From assembly GCA_031394735.1 (NCBI GenBank), contig JANMXI010000072.1, positions 1 through 64,000 of the forward strand: a stretch of 64,000 nt of DNA, in the 5' to 3' direction. The notes under the pieces are model-generated. The model did not search any database, was not told the origin of the DNA, and worked only from the letters and a program-made list of their open reading frames with translations. This stretch comes from TMP-86 sp031394735. Lineage in GTDB: Bacteria; Pseudomonadota; Gammaproteobacteria; Steroidobacterales; Steroidobacteraceae. Shown in pieces: positions 37,419-48,594 of this stretch. How positions within the stretch are numbered: the stretch's first letter is position 1; every line of letters starts with the position of its first letter. Both the position numbers and the translations under genes were made by a program.

Positions 37419-38786
37419 ATGCTGCGAGGTTCCTCGCTGTCCGGCCGTTTGCTCGGCGGCCTGTTCCTGCTGCTGATCCTGTTCTTCGGCGTCACTGTGT
37501 TTGCGCTGGACTCCCTGTTTCATCGACTCTCCGATCAAGCCATGCAGGACCGCCTGGAAGGCCAATTGGTGGCGCTGATTGCCGCCTCGGATCCGGATGA
37601 GGCGGGTAACGTGCATCCGGACGCGCCGCTGGCGGAACCGCGCTTCGAAACGCCGGGATCCGATTTGTATGGATTGATCCAGGACCAACAGGGCAGGGTG
37701 GTCTGGCGCTCTCGCTCAGCGGGAGTATTGGACGATCTGGCTCATGCGGTCCCCCCGAGTGGCCCTTCGCCCACCGGCAAGCGGCGATTCGAGCGCACGC
37801 GCGCCGAGGGCGTTGAATGGGAAAAAGTACATCTCACCGTTGCCTGGGAATTGGCGGCCGACTCACACCGTCAATTCACGTTCACGGTTGCAGAGAATTT
37901 ACAGTCCTACCGCGCGCAATTGCGCTTGTTCCGGGTGCAGCTATTGGGCTGGTTCGGCGCCCTGACCCTGTTGCTGTTGATCGCCGTGTCGGTGTTGTTG
38001 CGCACTGCGCTGCAGCCGCTGCGCAGACTGGAAAGTGAGATCGGCGACATCGAACACGGCGAGCGCAGCGCGTTGAGCGACGGTTACCCGCGCGAACTGG
38101 CGGGCGTCTCCAAGAATTTGAATGCGCTGCTCGACAGTGAGCGCAACCGCGCGGAGCGTTACCGGCAGACGCTGGGCAATCTTGCCCATGAACTCAAGAC
38201 CCCGTTGGCCATCATGCGGACCCAACCCGGACACGATGCACAATTGATTGAACGCATGGACCAGATCGTGGCACACCAGTTGCGCCGCGCGCGGATCTCC
38301 GCCGGCTCGACCCTGGGACAGGCGCCGCTGGAGCTGGGCTCCATCGTAGCGGAACTGGTCGCGACGCTCGACAAGGTCTATGCCGCAAAGCGCCTCCAGG
38401 TCGTGGTGAGCGGGTTCGCCGCGTGCGCCGGGGACCGCGGCGACCTGTTGGAATTGCTCGGCAATCTGCTCGACAACGCCTACAAATGGGCGCGCCAACG
38501 CGTCAGTGTTGGGATTGCGGTGGTCCCGGATGCCCGGTCGGGAAAAACCTGCGTGCGCGTGTTGATCGAAGACGATGGACCCGGGTGGGGCGCGCAAGAC
38601 CCGACGCAGTTGTTCGAACGCGGCGTGCGTGCTGATGAGACGCAGCCCGGCCATGGCCTGGGTCTATCCATCATGCGCGATCTGGTCGAGGCGTATGACG
38701 GGGAGATTCTGGCCGGCAACGCTCAGGAAGGTGGCGCACGAATCGAATTGCGCCTGCCCGCAGTGAAGGACAGCACAAACCGGTGA
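37419..38786 (+). CDS. Sensor histidine kinase, PhoQ-like
   Basis: 455 residues from ATG 37419, with GAGG at 37409-37412 six bases upstream. Two transmembrane helices (about 12-34 and 165-190) flank a periplasmic domain with DLYGLIQDQQGRVVWRSRS, similar in layout to PhoQ. A HAMP segment follows. The H box is LAHELKTPLAIM, and the HATPase has NLLDNAYKWA, DDGPG and GHGLGLSI. The long acidic patch that binds Mg in enteric PhoQ is not evident, so the signal may differ. The stop overlaps the hrpA GTG. Confidence 0.9.
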   Translation: MLRGSSLSGRLLGGLFLLLILFFGVTVFALDSLFHRLSDQAMQDRLEGQLVALIAASDPDEAGNVHPDAPLAEPRFETPGSDLYGLIQDQQGRVVWRSRSAGVLDDLAHAVPPSGPSPTGKRRFERTRAEGVEWEKVHLTVAWELAADSHRQFTFTVAENLQSYRAQLRLFRVQLLGWFGALTLLLLIAVSVLLRTALQPLRRLESEIGDIEHGERSALSDGYPRELAGVSKNLNALLDSERNRAERYRQTLGNLAHELKTPLAIMRTQPGHDAQLIERMDQIVAHQLRRARISAGSTLGQAPLELGSIVAELVATLDKVYAAKRLQVVVSGFAACAGDRGDLLELLGNLLDNAYKWARQRVSVGIAVVPDARSGKTCVRVLIEDDGPGWGAQDPTQLFERGVRADETQPGHGLGLSIMRDLVEAYDGEILAGNAQEGGARIELRLPAVKDSTNR

Positions 38787-41700
38787 GTGGCCCTCCACGT
38801 GAACCAGCGGCAGTGGCAGGATCAGCACCGCCGCTGCCGATTGCGGCGCACCGCGACGAAATCCTGAGCGCGCTGCTCGCGCATCCCGTCATCGTGGTGG
38901 CCGGAGAAACCGGCTCCGGCAAAAGCACCCAGTTGCCGCGCTATTGCCTGGACAGCGGCCGGGGAATGTCCCGCAAGATCGCTCATACGCAGCCACGCCG
39001 GCTCGCAGCGCGCGCGCTGGCAACCAGGATCTCGGCCGAACTGCAGCAGCCGCTGGGCACCAGTGTCGGATTCCGTGTGCGCTTCGAAGACCAGGTGTCC
39101 CCCGAGTCCCGCCTGATACTCATGACGGACGGCATGCTCCTCACGGATATCGCGCGCGATCCGGACCTTCGCCACTACGACACGCTCATCATCGACGAAG
39201 CGCATGAGCGCACTCTGAACATCGATCTGCTCTTCGGCGTGGCTCGACAACTGAGCGCTCGCCGCCCCGAGCTGCGAGTCATCATCACCTCCGCCACGCT
39301 GGACGTGCAGCGCGTTGCAGATTTTTTCGGCCATGCTCCCATCATCAACGTGAGTGGACGGGGCTATCCTGTCGAGGTGCGGTACCGTCCACCGCCTGAC
39401 GCCGAGACGGCCGAGGATCCGGATCTGCCGACCGAAGTTTTGCAGGCCTATCGGGAAGTCCTTGCCGACCCGGGTTCGGCAGGCGTCGGCGACACGCTGG
39501 TATTCCTGCCCGGCGAGCGCGAAATACGCGATGTCAGCGACGTCTTAAGTCGCGAACTCCCCGAGGAAGTTGAGGTGTTGCCGCTGTATTCGCGTCTACC
39601 CTGGGAGCAACAGCGCAAAATCTTCGATCCCGGCAAGCGTCCGCGCATCGTGCTGTCCACCAATGTGGCCGAAACCTCGGTGACAGTGCCAGGTGTTCGG
39701 TTCGTCATCGATTCCGGGCTGGCCCGCGTCAGCCGCTACAGTCCGACCAACCGATTGCAGCGGCTGCCGATCGAGCCCGTTCCACAAGCCAGCGCGGATC
39801 AACGCAAGGGTCGGTGCGGACGGATCGGACCTGGATTGTGCATTCGCCTGTACTCGCAGGAGGACTTTGAGGCGCGTGCGCCGTTTGCCGAACCCGAGGT
39901 CCTGCGCACCAATCTGTCGGCATTGCTGCTGAGACTGGCGGCCGACGAATTGGGAAGCGCCGAAGAATTTCCGTTCCTGGATCCGCCGGACCGGCGCGCC
40001 TTGAACGACGGTTACCGGACTTTGCAGGAGTTGGAGGCGGTGGATGCAGAGCGACACATTACCGACCGCGGACGCGCGATGGCGCGTCTTCCGCTGGACC
40101 CTCGACTGGGCCGAGCCTTGCTCGAAGGGCGTCGATTCCGTGCCGCCGCCGAATTGTTGATCATCGTGTCCGGCTTGAGCGTGCCGGATCCAGTGATTCG
40201 CAGTGCACCGCTTGCCGCCGTTGCCACCGTCGACGCGCTGCAGTCCTTCGATGATCCACGTTCGGAATTCATTACGCTGGTGCGTATCTGGAAGGCGTAC
40301 CGCATCGCGCGCAAGCGCTCGCGGCGTGAATTGCGGCAATGGTGCAAGGACAGACGTCTGTCCTTGACGAGACTATCGGAATGGGAAAACGTTCACACGC
40401 AGGTGAGTGAGCGGGCTTTGGCGTTGGGAATCAAGGACAGCGGGCGGCCTGCGAGCTATACCGCCATTCACCGCTCTCTGCTGGCCGGTTTCTGCACGAT
40501 GATCGGAACGCACGATGAACGTGGTGTCTACGCCGGCGCACGCGGCTTACGATTCTCGATTTTTCCCGGCTCGCCGCTCAAGCGCCGACAGCCGCGCTGG
40601 ATCCTCGCCGCCAACATCGTGGAGACCTCGCGGGTGTTCGCGCGCACCGTGGCGCAGATCGAGCCGTCATGGATTGAGCCTGCCGCCCGTCATCTGGTGA
40701 AGCGCGAGTACTTTGCCGCCGATTGGAGCGAGGAGCGTGAGGAGGTCGTTGCCCAGGAGCGGGTCACGCTGCTGGGATTGACGTTGAGCGCCGGCCGAAC
40801 CGTTAACTATGGACCGATTGCACCGGAGGAGTCGCGACACATCTTTGCTCGCGAGGCTCTGGTGTTTCGCCGCATGGCGCGCCGTCCTGACTGGTTGCTG
40901 CGCAACGATGCCAACATCGATGCCGCGGCACGTACAGAGGACCGGTTGCGAACGCGCGGCCTGATCGCTTCGAGCGAAGATCTGACCGCGCATTACGAAC
41001 GCCTCCTGCCGCGTCAGATCTCCGGTGCTGACGCACTGGAAGCCTGGACGCGGCGAGCAAGCGCTGCGGAGCTTGCCGCATTGGCCTTCACCGACAGCAC
41101 GGTGTATGTGCAGCGTCCGGATTTTGAACGCTTACGCGGATTGCCCGAGATCGTGTCGGTTCACGGGTTGCAACTCCCGGTGCAATATCGGTTTGATCCG
41201 GACAGCGCCGACGACGGCGCCACCGTGGTCGTGCCCTTGCTGCTATTGCCTGTCATGACCCGCGCCGATCTGGAGCAGGCCATTCCGGGGCACGAATTGC
41301 CGAGAATTGAGGCGTTGATGCGCTCCCTGCCCAAGAGTGTTCGCAAGGAATTGATCCCGATTGCAGATGCCGCGCAGGCCTTTGCGAAAGCCCGACAACT
41401 CCAACCCGCATTGCCGTTATCGGACTGGATGGCGGCGAATCGCGGCATCAACGCGCGCGAAATCGTCTTTGCAGAAAACGGCGTGCCCGCGTATTTGATT
41501 CCCACACTCGTGCTGAAGAGCGAGGATCAGGAGATTGCACGCGGTTCCGATGTCCTCACCTTGCGGCGGCAGTTCTCGGCGGCGGCGCACCAGGCGCTGG
41601 TCTCTCACAGTAGTGCACTGTTTGCTCAAGGAGGAACTTCTTTTGCGCCAAATTCGCTCGCATGTACCACGGATGTACCACTGCATGGCGGGAAGCTGCG

Positions 41701-42499
41701 GCTGTATCCAGGCTTGATGGCCGGCGAGGGCACCATCGGCGTGCAACTGCATTGGACGCCGGAGGAGGCCAAACGAGTACACCGCGTTGCCCTGATTCGC
41801 CTGGCGCGTCTGCAATTGCGCAGTGCCGAGCGCGATCAGTCCAAGCATATCGCCCAGGATTCCAAACTGCTGTTGGCCGCAAGCCCCTATTGCCGCGCCG
41901 ACGATCTCACAGACGCGTTGCAGCAGCAGGCGATGAGCCAGGCACTCGAGTTTGATGAGAACCTGCCGTATACGAGCAACGAGTTCGATCAGGCACTGCA
42001 GCGCGCGCGGCCACGCCTGGACGCGTGCTTTACTCAGTGCTGCGAGCAGATACGTTCATTGCTGACTGACGCCAACGCATTGCGGCCACTGTTTCAGGAT
42101 CCTGCGATGCTGCGGCGCGCTGATTTGCGCGGCGAATCCGAATCGCACCTGGCGCAATTGCTCGCGCCCATGCGCTGGCGCGATGCAACCGCCAGCCAGT
42201 GTCGTCAATTGCCGCGCTATCTGAAGGCAGCGTTGGTCCGCTGGCGGCGATTGACGGCGAGGTCGGTCGAGAGCGCGCAGGTGCTCGCAGAAATGCAGCG
42301 CTGGCGGGCGGAAGCCGCGCGACTGCACACCGCGTTCGAAAAACAAAAGCGCTGGATTCCCGAGTTGGAGCGTTTTGAATGGCTGGTCGAAGAATATCGG
42401 GCATCGCTCAGCGCGCAGGAATTGAAAACCGCGGAAGCGGTCTCCCCGGCACGCCTGCAGCAACGCGCGGCGTCACTGCAGGCGTGGTTGGACCGGTAG
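38783..42499 (+). CDS. hrpA: ATP-dependent RNA helicase HrpA (DEAH box)
   Basis: 1238 residues, slightly shorter than E. coli HrpA (about 1300). GTG start overlapping the sensor-kinase stop (GTGA). Walker A GETGSGKSTQ, DEAH box IIDEAHERTLN, SATLD, QRKGRCGRIGPG, and a long C-terminal HrpA domain. It unwinds RNA and in E. coli acts on stalled ribosomes and mRNA processing. The translational coupling to a PhoPQ-like pair is unusual. Confidence 0.96.
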   Translation: MSGPPREPAAVAGSAPPLPIAAHRDEILSALLAHPVIVVAGETGSGKSTQLPRYCLDSGRGMSRKIAHTQPRRLAARALATRISAELQQPLGTSVGFRVRFEDQVSPESRLILMTDGMLLTDIARDPDLRHYDTLIIDEAHERTLNIDLLFGVARQLSARRPELRVIITSATLDVQRVADFFGHAPIINVSGRGYPVEVRYRPPPDAETAEDPDLPTEVLQAYREVLADPGSAGVGDTLVFLPGEREIRDVSDVLSRELPEEVEVLPLYSRLPWEQQRKIFDPGKRPRIVLSTNVAETSVTVPGVRFVIDSGLARVSRYSPTNRLQRLPIEPVPQASADQRKGRCGRIGPGLCIRLYSQEDFEARAPFAEPEVLRTNLSALLLRLAADELGSAEEFPFLDPPDRRALNDGYRTLQELEAVDAERHITDRGRAMARLPLDPRLGRALLEGRRFRAAAELLIIVSGLSVPDPVIRSAPLAAVATVDALQSFDDPRSEFITLVRIWKAYRIARKRSRRELRQWCKDRRLSLTRLSEWENVHTQVSERALALGIKDSGRPASYTAIHRSLLAGFCTMIGTHDERGVYAGARGLRFSIFPGSPLKRRQPRWILAANIVETSRVFARTVAQIEPSWIEPAARHLVKREYFAADWSEEREEVVAQERVTLLGLTLSAGRTVNYGPIAPEESRHIFAREALVFRRMARRPDWLLRNDANIDAAARTEDRLRTRGLIASSEDLTAHYERLLPRQISGADALEAWTRRASAAELAALAFTDSTVYVQRPDFERLRGLPEIVSVHGLQLPVQYRFDPDSADDGATVVVPLLLLPVMTRADLEQAIPGHELPRIEALMRSLPKSVRKELIPIADAAQAFAKARQLQPALPLSDWMAANRGINAREIVFAENGVPAYLIPTLVLKSEDQEIARGSDVLTLRRQFSAAAHQALVSHSSALFAQGGTSFAPNSLACTTDVPLHGGKLRLYPGLMAGEGTIGVQLHWTPEEAKRVHRVALIRLARLQLRSAERDQSKHIAQDSKLLLAASPYCRADDLTDALQQQAMSQALEFDENLPYTSNEFDQALQRARPRLDACFTQCCEQIRSLLTDANALRPLFQDPAMLRRADLRGESESHLAQLLAPMRWRDATASQCRQLPRYLKAALVRWRRLTARSVESAQVLAEMQRWRAEAARLHTAFEKQKRWIPELERFEWLVEEYRASLSAQELKTAEAVSPARLQQRAASLQAWLDR

Positions 42500-42503
42500 C
42501 CGA

Positions 42504-44027
42504 TCAGCCCACGTCGAAGCGGATGCCCTGTGCCAGCGGCAGTTCCGAACTCCAATTGATGGTGGTCGTTTGACGACGCATGTAGGCGCGCCACGAATCA
42601 GAACCCGCTTCGCGCCCACCGCCGGTTTCCTTCTCGCCGCCAAAAGCGCCGCCGATTTCCGCGCCGGAAGTGCCGAGATTGACATTGGCGATGCCGCAAT
42701 CGCTGCCCGTCGCACTCAAGAAGCTTTCCGCAACCTGCAAACGATCGGTGAACACGGCCGAGGAGAGTCCTTGCGGCACTGAATTCTGAATCCGGATCGC
42801 CTCATCGATGTCGTCGTAGGGAATCAGGTACAGGATCGGTGCAAAGGTTTCATGCTGCACGATGGGGAGATCCGCGCGTGCTCGCACGATCGCCGGCTCG
42901 ACAAAATTGCCGGCGCGCGCAATGCGCTTGCCGCCGCACAGCAGTTCGCCGCCCTGCGCAAGCGCCGCCTCGATGGCGGACAAATAGCGCGCAACCGAGG
43001 ATTCGTCGATCAACGGACCCATCAGCGTCTGCGCGTCGAGCGGGTCGCCCACACGCACCTGTTTGTAGGCGGCCAGCAATTTCGCTTCCAATTCCGCGAG
43101 GCGCGAACGATGCACCAGTACACGGCGAGTGGAGGTGCAGCGCTGACCTGCGGTGCCGACCGCGCCGAAGACGATGGCGGGCACCGCCAATTTCAGATTG
43201 GCGGATTCATCGACGATCAACGCGTTATTGCCACCCAGTTCCAACAGGCTCTTGCCCATGCGCTGCGCGACACGCACGCCGACCTGACGGCCCACCTGCG
43301 TGGAGCCAGTGAAGGAGATCAATGCGACCCGCGTGTCATCGACGAAACGCGTCGCGAGATCCGTTCCGGCATCGATGAAAATTTGAAAAATCGCCGGCAA
43401 CTTTTCCCGTTCCAGAACGCGATTGCAGATGGTCTGGACGGCAACCGAGCACAGCGCTGTCTTCGGTGAGGGCTTCCACACCGTCACGTTGCCGCAGATC
43501 GCTGCGAGGAACGCATTCCACGCCCACACGGCCACGGGGAAGTTGAACGCGGAGATGACACCCACCACGCCCAGCGGATGCCAATGCTCATACATGCGAT
43601 GCGAGGGCCGCTCGGAATGCATGGTGAAGCCGTACAGCATGCGCGACTGGCCGACTGCGAAATCAGCGATGTCGATCATCTCCTGGACTTCACCGTCGCC
43701 CTCAGGCCGGATCTTGCCGTTCTCCATGGCAACCAGGCTGCCGAGCGCATCCTTGTGCTTGCGCAACTCCTCCGCCATGAGGCGGATCACTTCGCCGCGC
43801 TTCGGCGCCGGCACTTTGCGCCAGATGGCTGCGGTCTGTGCCGCGCTGGCCATGACCTGGTCATAGTCCGCTGCGGTGGCGCCGCGCACCTGCGCAAGTG
43901 TCTTGCCGGTGGAAGGATTCACGCAATTGATCACCACGCCGCCGGTTTCCTTGCTCCAGCCGTGCGTGCCGGACCAGGCACCCGCGTTGACCGCGCCAAG
44001 CCCGAGAGACTTTAGAATGTCGCTCAT
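42504..44027 (-). CDS. ALDH7-family aldehyde dehydrogenase (probable aminoadipate-semialdehyde dehydrogenase)
   Basis: 507 residues from ATG 44027, two bases after the upstream stop. ALDH motifs: catalytic Glu in LELGGNNALIV and Cys in GQRCTSTRR. The features FVEPAIVRA, GSDCGIANVNLGTSGAEIGG and FGGEKETGGGREAGSD are characteristic of ALDH7 (antiquitin, AmaB). These oxidise 2-aminoadipate 6-semialdehyde in lysine breakdown. The partner next door supports this. Confidence 0.85.
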   Translation of the reverse strand: MSDILKSLGLGAVNAGAWSGTHGWSKETGGVVINCVNPSTGKTLAQVRGATAADYDQVMASAAQTAAIWRKVPAPKRGEVIRLMAEELRKHKDALGSLVAMENGKIRPEGDGEVQEMIDIADFAVGQSRMLYGFTMHSERPSHRMYEHWHPLGVVGVISAFNFPVAVWAWNAFLAAICGNVTVWKPSPKTALCSVAVQTICNRVLEREKLPAIFQIFIDAGTDLATRFVDDTRVALISFTGSTQVGRQVGVRVAQRMGKSLLELGGNNALIVDESANLKLAVPAIVFGAVGTAGQRCTSTRRVLVHRSRLAELEAKLLAAYKQVRVGDPLDAQTLMGPLIDESSVARYLSAIEAALAQGGELLCGGKRIARAGNFVEPAIVRARADLPIVQHETFAPILYLIPYDDIDEAIRIQNSVPQGLSSAVFTDRLQVAESFLSATGSDCGIANVNLGTSGAEIGGAFGGEKETGGGREAGSDSWRAYMRRQTTTINWSSELPLAQGIRFDVG

Positions 44028-44029
44028 GG

Positions 44030-45196
44030 TCAAGCCCTCGCGTGCTTGCGCTGCGAACCGCCGCGTCCTTCGACGACGACCTGGCCGGAAATCTCTTTGC
44101 CGGCGCCGCCCGAGTACAGACGGCCGAAGCGGTTGGCAAGCACGTCGGGCAAACGGAATTTCTCCTGCGGGACGAAGCCCTGGTAGTGCCGCGGCTTGTT
44201 CAGCACCTGATCCAGAACCGAGGTGATGCCGGCTGCCGTGGTCACTTGGATGGCGGACCAGAGACGGCCCGCGATGACCTGCGGGTACACCTTGTTGACG
44301 TAGTTTTCTTCGCGCAACTCGCCGTCCTGGGTGCCGGTCACGGCGGCATAGACGATGACCACGTCCTGCAGCGTCTGCGGAACCGCGTTCTCCAGAATGC
44401 GCTTGAGCGTGGCGCGATCGTGATTGAGCTTCAGATCATTCATGAGCAGACGCATCTGTTCGCAGTGGCCCGGATAGCGCATGGTCTTGTAGTTCATGAT
44501 CTGCGCATCGGCGCCATAGGTCTCGGCAAGCGAGCCCAGCCCGCCCGAGGTGTTGAACGCCTCGTACAGCGTGCCGTCGATTTCGATCTCCTCCAATCCT
44601 TCCAACGGCGCGGCTTCCACGATGCGGCCATCGACGATGGCCTGGCAGGGATTGCCATATTCGTTGATCAGCCCTTCCGTCGACCAGGTGAGGGAATATT
44701 TCAATACGTTGTTCGGATGCTGGGGCAGGGCGCCGACGCGCAGCTTCACCGTTCGAACCGATTCGAAGTGCGTGATCAACTCATTGGCTGCGATGCTGAT
44801 GAATCCGGGTGCGAGGCCGCATTGCGGCACGAAGGCGGTGCTTGCACCTTGAGCGATCTTGCGTACTTCGCGCGTCACCTCCACATCTTCCGTCAGATCG
44901 AAGTAATGACAGCCCGCAGCGCGCGCAGCGCGTGCAACGCCCACGTTGCAATAGAACGGCAGACTGGAAATCACCGCATCGACCGGATTCTTGGCGAGGT
45001 GCTCACTCAACGCCGCTTCGCTGGAGGCATCCAGACCGAAGCTCCGCAAGCCGGGAATGCCGTGCGCCTTGACCACAGATGCGGCGCTGACGTCGCTGAC
45101 GTCGGCGACATCCACTTGATAGCTTTTGGATTCGGCCAGCAGGCCGGATATCAACGCGCCGATTTTTCCGGCGCCCAGAACGAGGACTCGATGCAT
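44030..45196 (-). CDS. Saccharopine-dehydrogenase-family protein (lysine dehydrogenase or saccharopine reductase)
   Basis: 388 residues from ATG 45196, with AAGGAT seven bases upstream. The N-terminal Rossmann motif is VLVLGAGKIGALISGLL. The domain SSLPFYCNVGVARAARAAGCHYFDLTED and LAPGFISIAANELI are typical of the family. Its length is near that reported for bacterial L-lysine 6-dehydrogenase (about 385, from memory) and shorter than yeast LYS9. Either reaction would produce aminoadipate semialdehyde, the substrate of the neighbouring ALDH7. No separate lysine-ketoglutarate reductase gene is here, which mildly favours lysine dehydrogenase. Confidence 0.8.
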   Translation of the reverse strand: MHRVLVLGAGKIGALISGLLAESKSYQVDVADVSDVSAASVVKAHGIPGLRSFGLDASSEAALSEHLAKNPVDAVISSLPFYCNVGVARAARAAGCHYFDLTEDVEVTREVRKIAQGASTAFVPQCGLAPGFISIAANELITHFESVRTVKLRVGALPQHPNNVLKYSLTWSTEGLINEYGNPCQAIVDGRIVEAAPLEGLEEIEIDGTLYEAFNTSGGLGSLAETYGADAQIMNYKTMRYPGHCEQMRLLMNDLKLNHDRATLKRILENAVPQTLQDVVIVYAAVTGTQDGELREENYVNKVYPQVIAGRLWSAIQVTTAAGITSVLDQVLNKPRHYQGFVPQEKFRLPDVLANRFGRLYSGGAGKEISGQVVVEGRGGSQRKHARA

Positions 45197-45345
45197 GACA
45201 GTATCCTTACAATAATTGGCGGCCACGGACGTTGCCGCCGCAGGCCTGATGGCGCGGCATTTTGCCTACGGTGCGCCGATAACGCCACCTCGGGGTGCGA
45301 TTACGCGTTTTGCGCGTCACGGCCGGTCTGTGTAGCATCGTCGTT

Positions 45346-46725
45346 ATGTCGACATTACCCGCATTAAGCGCATGGCACCCGGCCAGTTGGCGCAGCCTCC
45401 CGGCAACGCAGCAGCCGGCGTATTCGAACCTGATCGAACTGGAGCAGGTCGTTGCTTCACTATCGCGCCTGCCGCCGCTGGTGGTGTCGTGGGAGATCGA
45501 GGCGCTGCGGGAGCAACTCGCGCAGGCACAACGTGGTGAGCGCTTCCTGTTGCAGGGCGGCGATTGCGCCGAGAGCTTCGAGGATTGCGAGTCCGACAAG
45601 ATCGCCAAAAAGCTCAAGGTGCTGTTGCAGATGAGCCTGGTGCTGCTGCAGGGTTTGCGCCGTCCCGTGATTCGCATCGGGCGATTCGCGGGTCAGTACG
45701 CCAAGCCGCGCTCCACCGACACCGAGACGCGTGAAGGAATCACGCTGCCCAGTTACCGCGGTGACAATGTGAATCATCCCGGCTTCACGGCTGCGGAGCG
45801 CGAACCGGACCCGCAATTGTTGCTGCGCGGTTATGAGCGCGCCGCTTTGACGTTGAATTTCATCCGCTCGCTCATCGACGGTGGATTTGCCGACCTGCAT
45901 CACCCCGAGTATTGGGATCTCGCCTTTTTAAAGCATTCGCCGCTGCAGGATGCGTATCAGAAGATCGTGGACTCGATCGCCGAGTCACTGGACTTTTTCG
46001 AATCCATGAGCGGGCTGCGGGTGCACGATGCCAATCGCGTGGATTTTTTCACCAGCCACGAAGGACTGCATCTGCTGTCTGAACAGTCGCAGACTCGCTA
46101 CATCGAACGGCAGCGAAAATGGTACAATCTCTCCACCCATATGCCGTGGATCGGCATGCGAACCGCACAGCTCGACGGTGCGCACATCGAGTACTTTCGC
46201 GGCATCGCCAACCCGATCGGCGTCAAGGTCGGCTCCGGCATGAATGACGAGTGGCTGCAGGGACTGGTGCAGACATTGAATCCACAAAACCAACCCGGCC
46301 GTTTGACACTGATTCACCGCTTCGGCGCGAAGGACATCGAGAAGCGGCTGCCGGAGATGATTCAGGCGGTTCGGGCAACCGGTTCCCAGGTGCTGTGGAT
46401 CTGCGATCCCATGCATGGCAATACCGAGACGACGGCGGGCGGCATCAAGACCCGGCGCTTCGATAAAATTCTTTCCGAAGTCGAAGCCAGCTTCCGCATC
46501 CACGAGGAGTGCGGTTCGCAATTGGGCGGCGTGCACATAGAATTGACCGGCGACGATGTCACCGAGTGCATCGGCGGTGCGCGCGGCCTGGCGGAGGCGG
46601 ATCTGGCTCGGGCCTACCGGTCCCAAGTCGATCCTCGACTCAATGCTGAGCAGGCTTTGGAACTAGCGATGTTGATAGCACGCCGCTCGCGCGGAAAATC
46701 TGTGCCCGCAAGACACCATCAATAA
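45346..46725 (+). CDS. 3-deoxy-7-phosphoheptulonate (DAHP) synthase, type II
   Basis: 459 residues from ATG 45346. Plant/actinobacterial type II signature: WHPASWRSLPATQQPAY, LLQGGDCAESF, RIGRFAGQYAKPRS, DCESDK, and WICDPMHGNTETT with HIELTGDDVTECIGG. Shikimate-pathway entry enzyme with no sequence similarity to the type I enzyme at 18527. In some bacteria type II enzymes supply secondary metabolites, but nothing of that kind is adjacent. Divergent from the lysine genes; 149-base gap. Confidence 0.95.
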   Translation: MSTLPALSAWHPASWRSLPATQQPAYSNLIELEQVVASLSRLPPLVVSWEIEALREQLAQAQRGERFLLQGGDCAESFEDCESDKIAKKLKVLLQMSLVLLQGLRRPVIRIGRFAGQYAKPRSTDTETREGITLPSYRGDNVNHPGFTAAEREPDPQLLLRGYERAALTLNFIRSLIDGGFADLHHPEYWDLAFLKHSPLQDAYQKIVDSIAESLDFFESMSGLRVHDANRVDFFTSHEGLHLLSEQSQTRYIERQRKWYNLSTHMPWIGMRTAQLDGAHIEYFRGIANPIGVKVGSGMNDEWLQGLVQTLNPQNQPGRLTLIHRFGAKDIEKRLPEMIQAVRATGSQVLWICDPMHGNTETTAGGIKTRRFDKILSEVEASFRIHEECGSQLGGVHIELTGDDVTECIGGARGLAEADLARAYRSQVDPRLNAEQALELAMLIARRSRGKSVPARHHQ

Positions 46726-46800
46726 CAGGCTAGATAACATCAGCTTATACCATTTATCTCGACAACTTTCTATTAAAAAAAATTGAAATGTTGAGTTAAA

Positions 46801-46834
46801 CCCGGCTTGCCTGACGCCGGGCAGGTGCTATTCT
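46801..46834 (+). promoter_or_regulatory. Candidate aceB promoter with palindrome
   Basis: TTGCCT (46807-46812) and TATTCT (46829-46834) are 16 bases apart. CCCGGC / GCCGGG (46801-46806, 46816-46821) is an inverted repeat covering the -35. An AT-rich stretch (46726-46800) precedes it. A repressor site is possible. Confidence 0.4.
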
Positions 46835-46872
46835 TTCGCGCGATTCTCCCATCGCCAGATTCGCACGTAGCG

Positions 46873-46901
46873 CAGGGTCCTCTTCGCACCGAAGAGTCCT
46901 G
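46873..46901 (+). other. Leader hairpin upstream of aceB
   Basis: CTCTTCG, loop CAC, CGAAGAG (46880-46896), flanked by CAGG / CCTG. It lies in the predicted 5' leader, about 55 bases before the aceB start. Confidence 0.4.
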
Positions 46902-46954
46902 CAAAAGCTTGCACTTGGCGTGCGGCCCAATTTGTTTCCATCGACGAGGTAGAC

Positions 46955-48571
<1,617 letters not shown>

Positions 48572-48594
48572 TTGATACACCCTAGGAGACGTTG

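Noticed and set aside
44042..45367. 441-codon open frame antisense to the saccharopine-dehydrogenase-family gene
   Set aside because: Shadow; the opposite strand has a Rossmann motif, good start and ribosome site.
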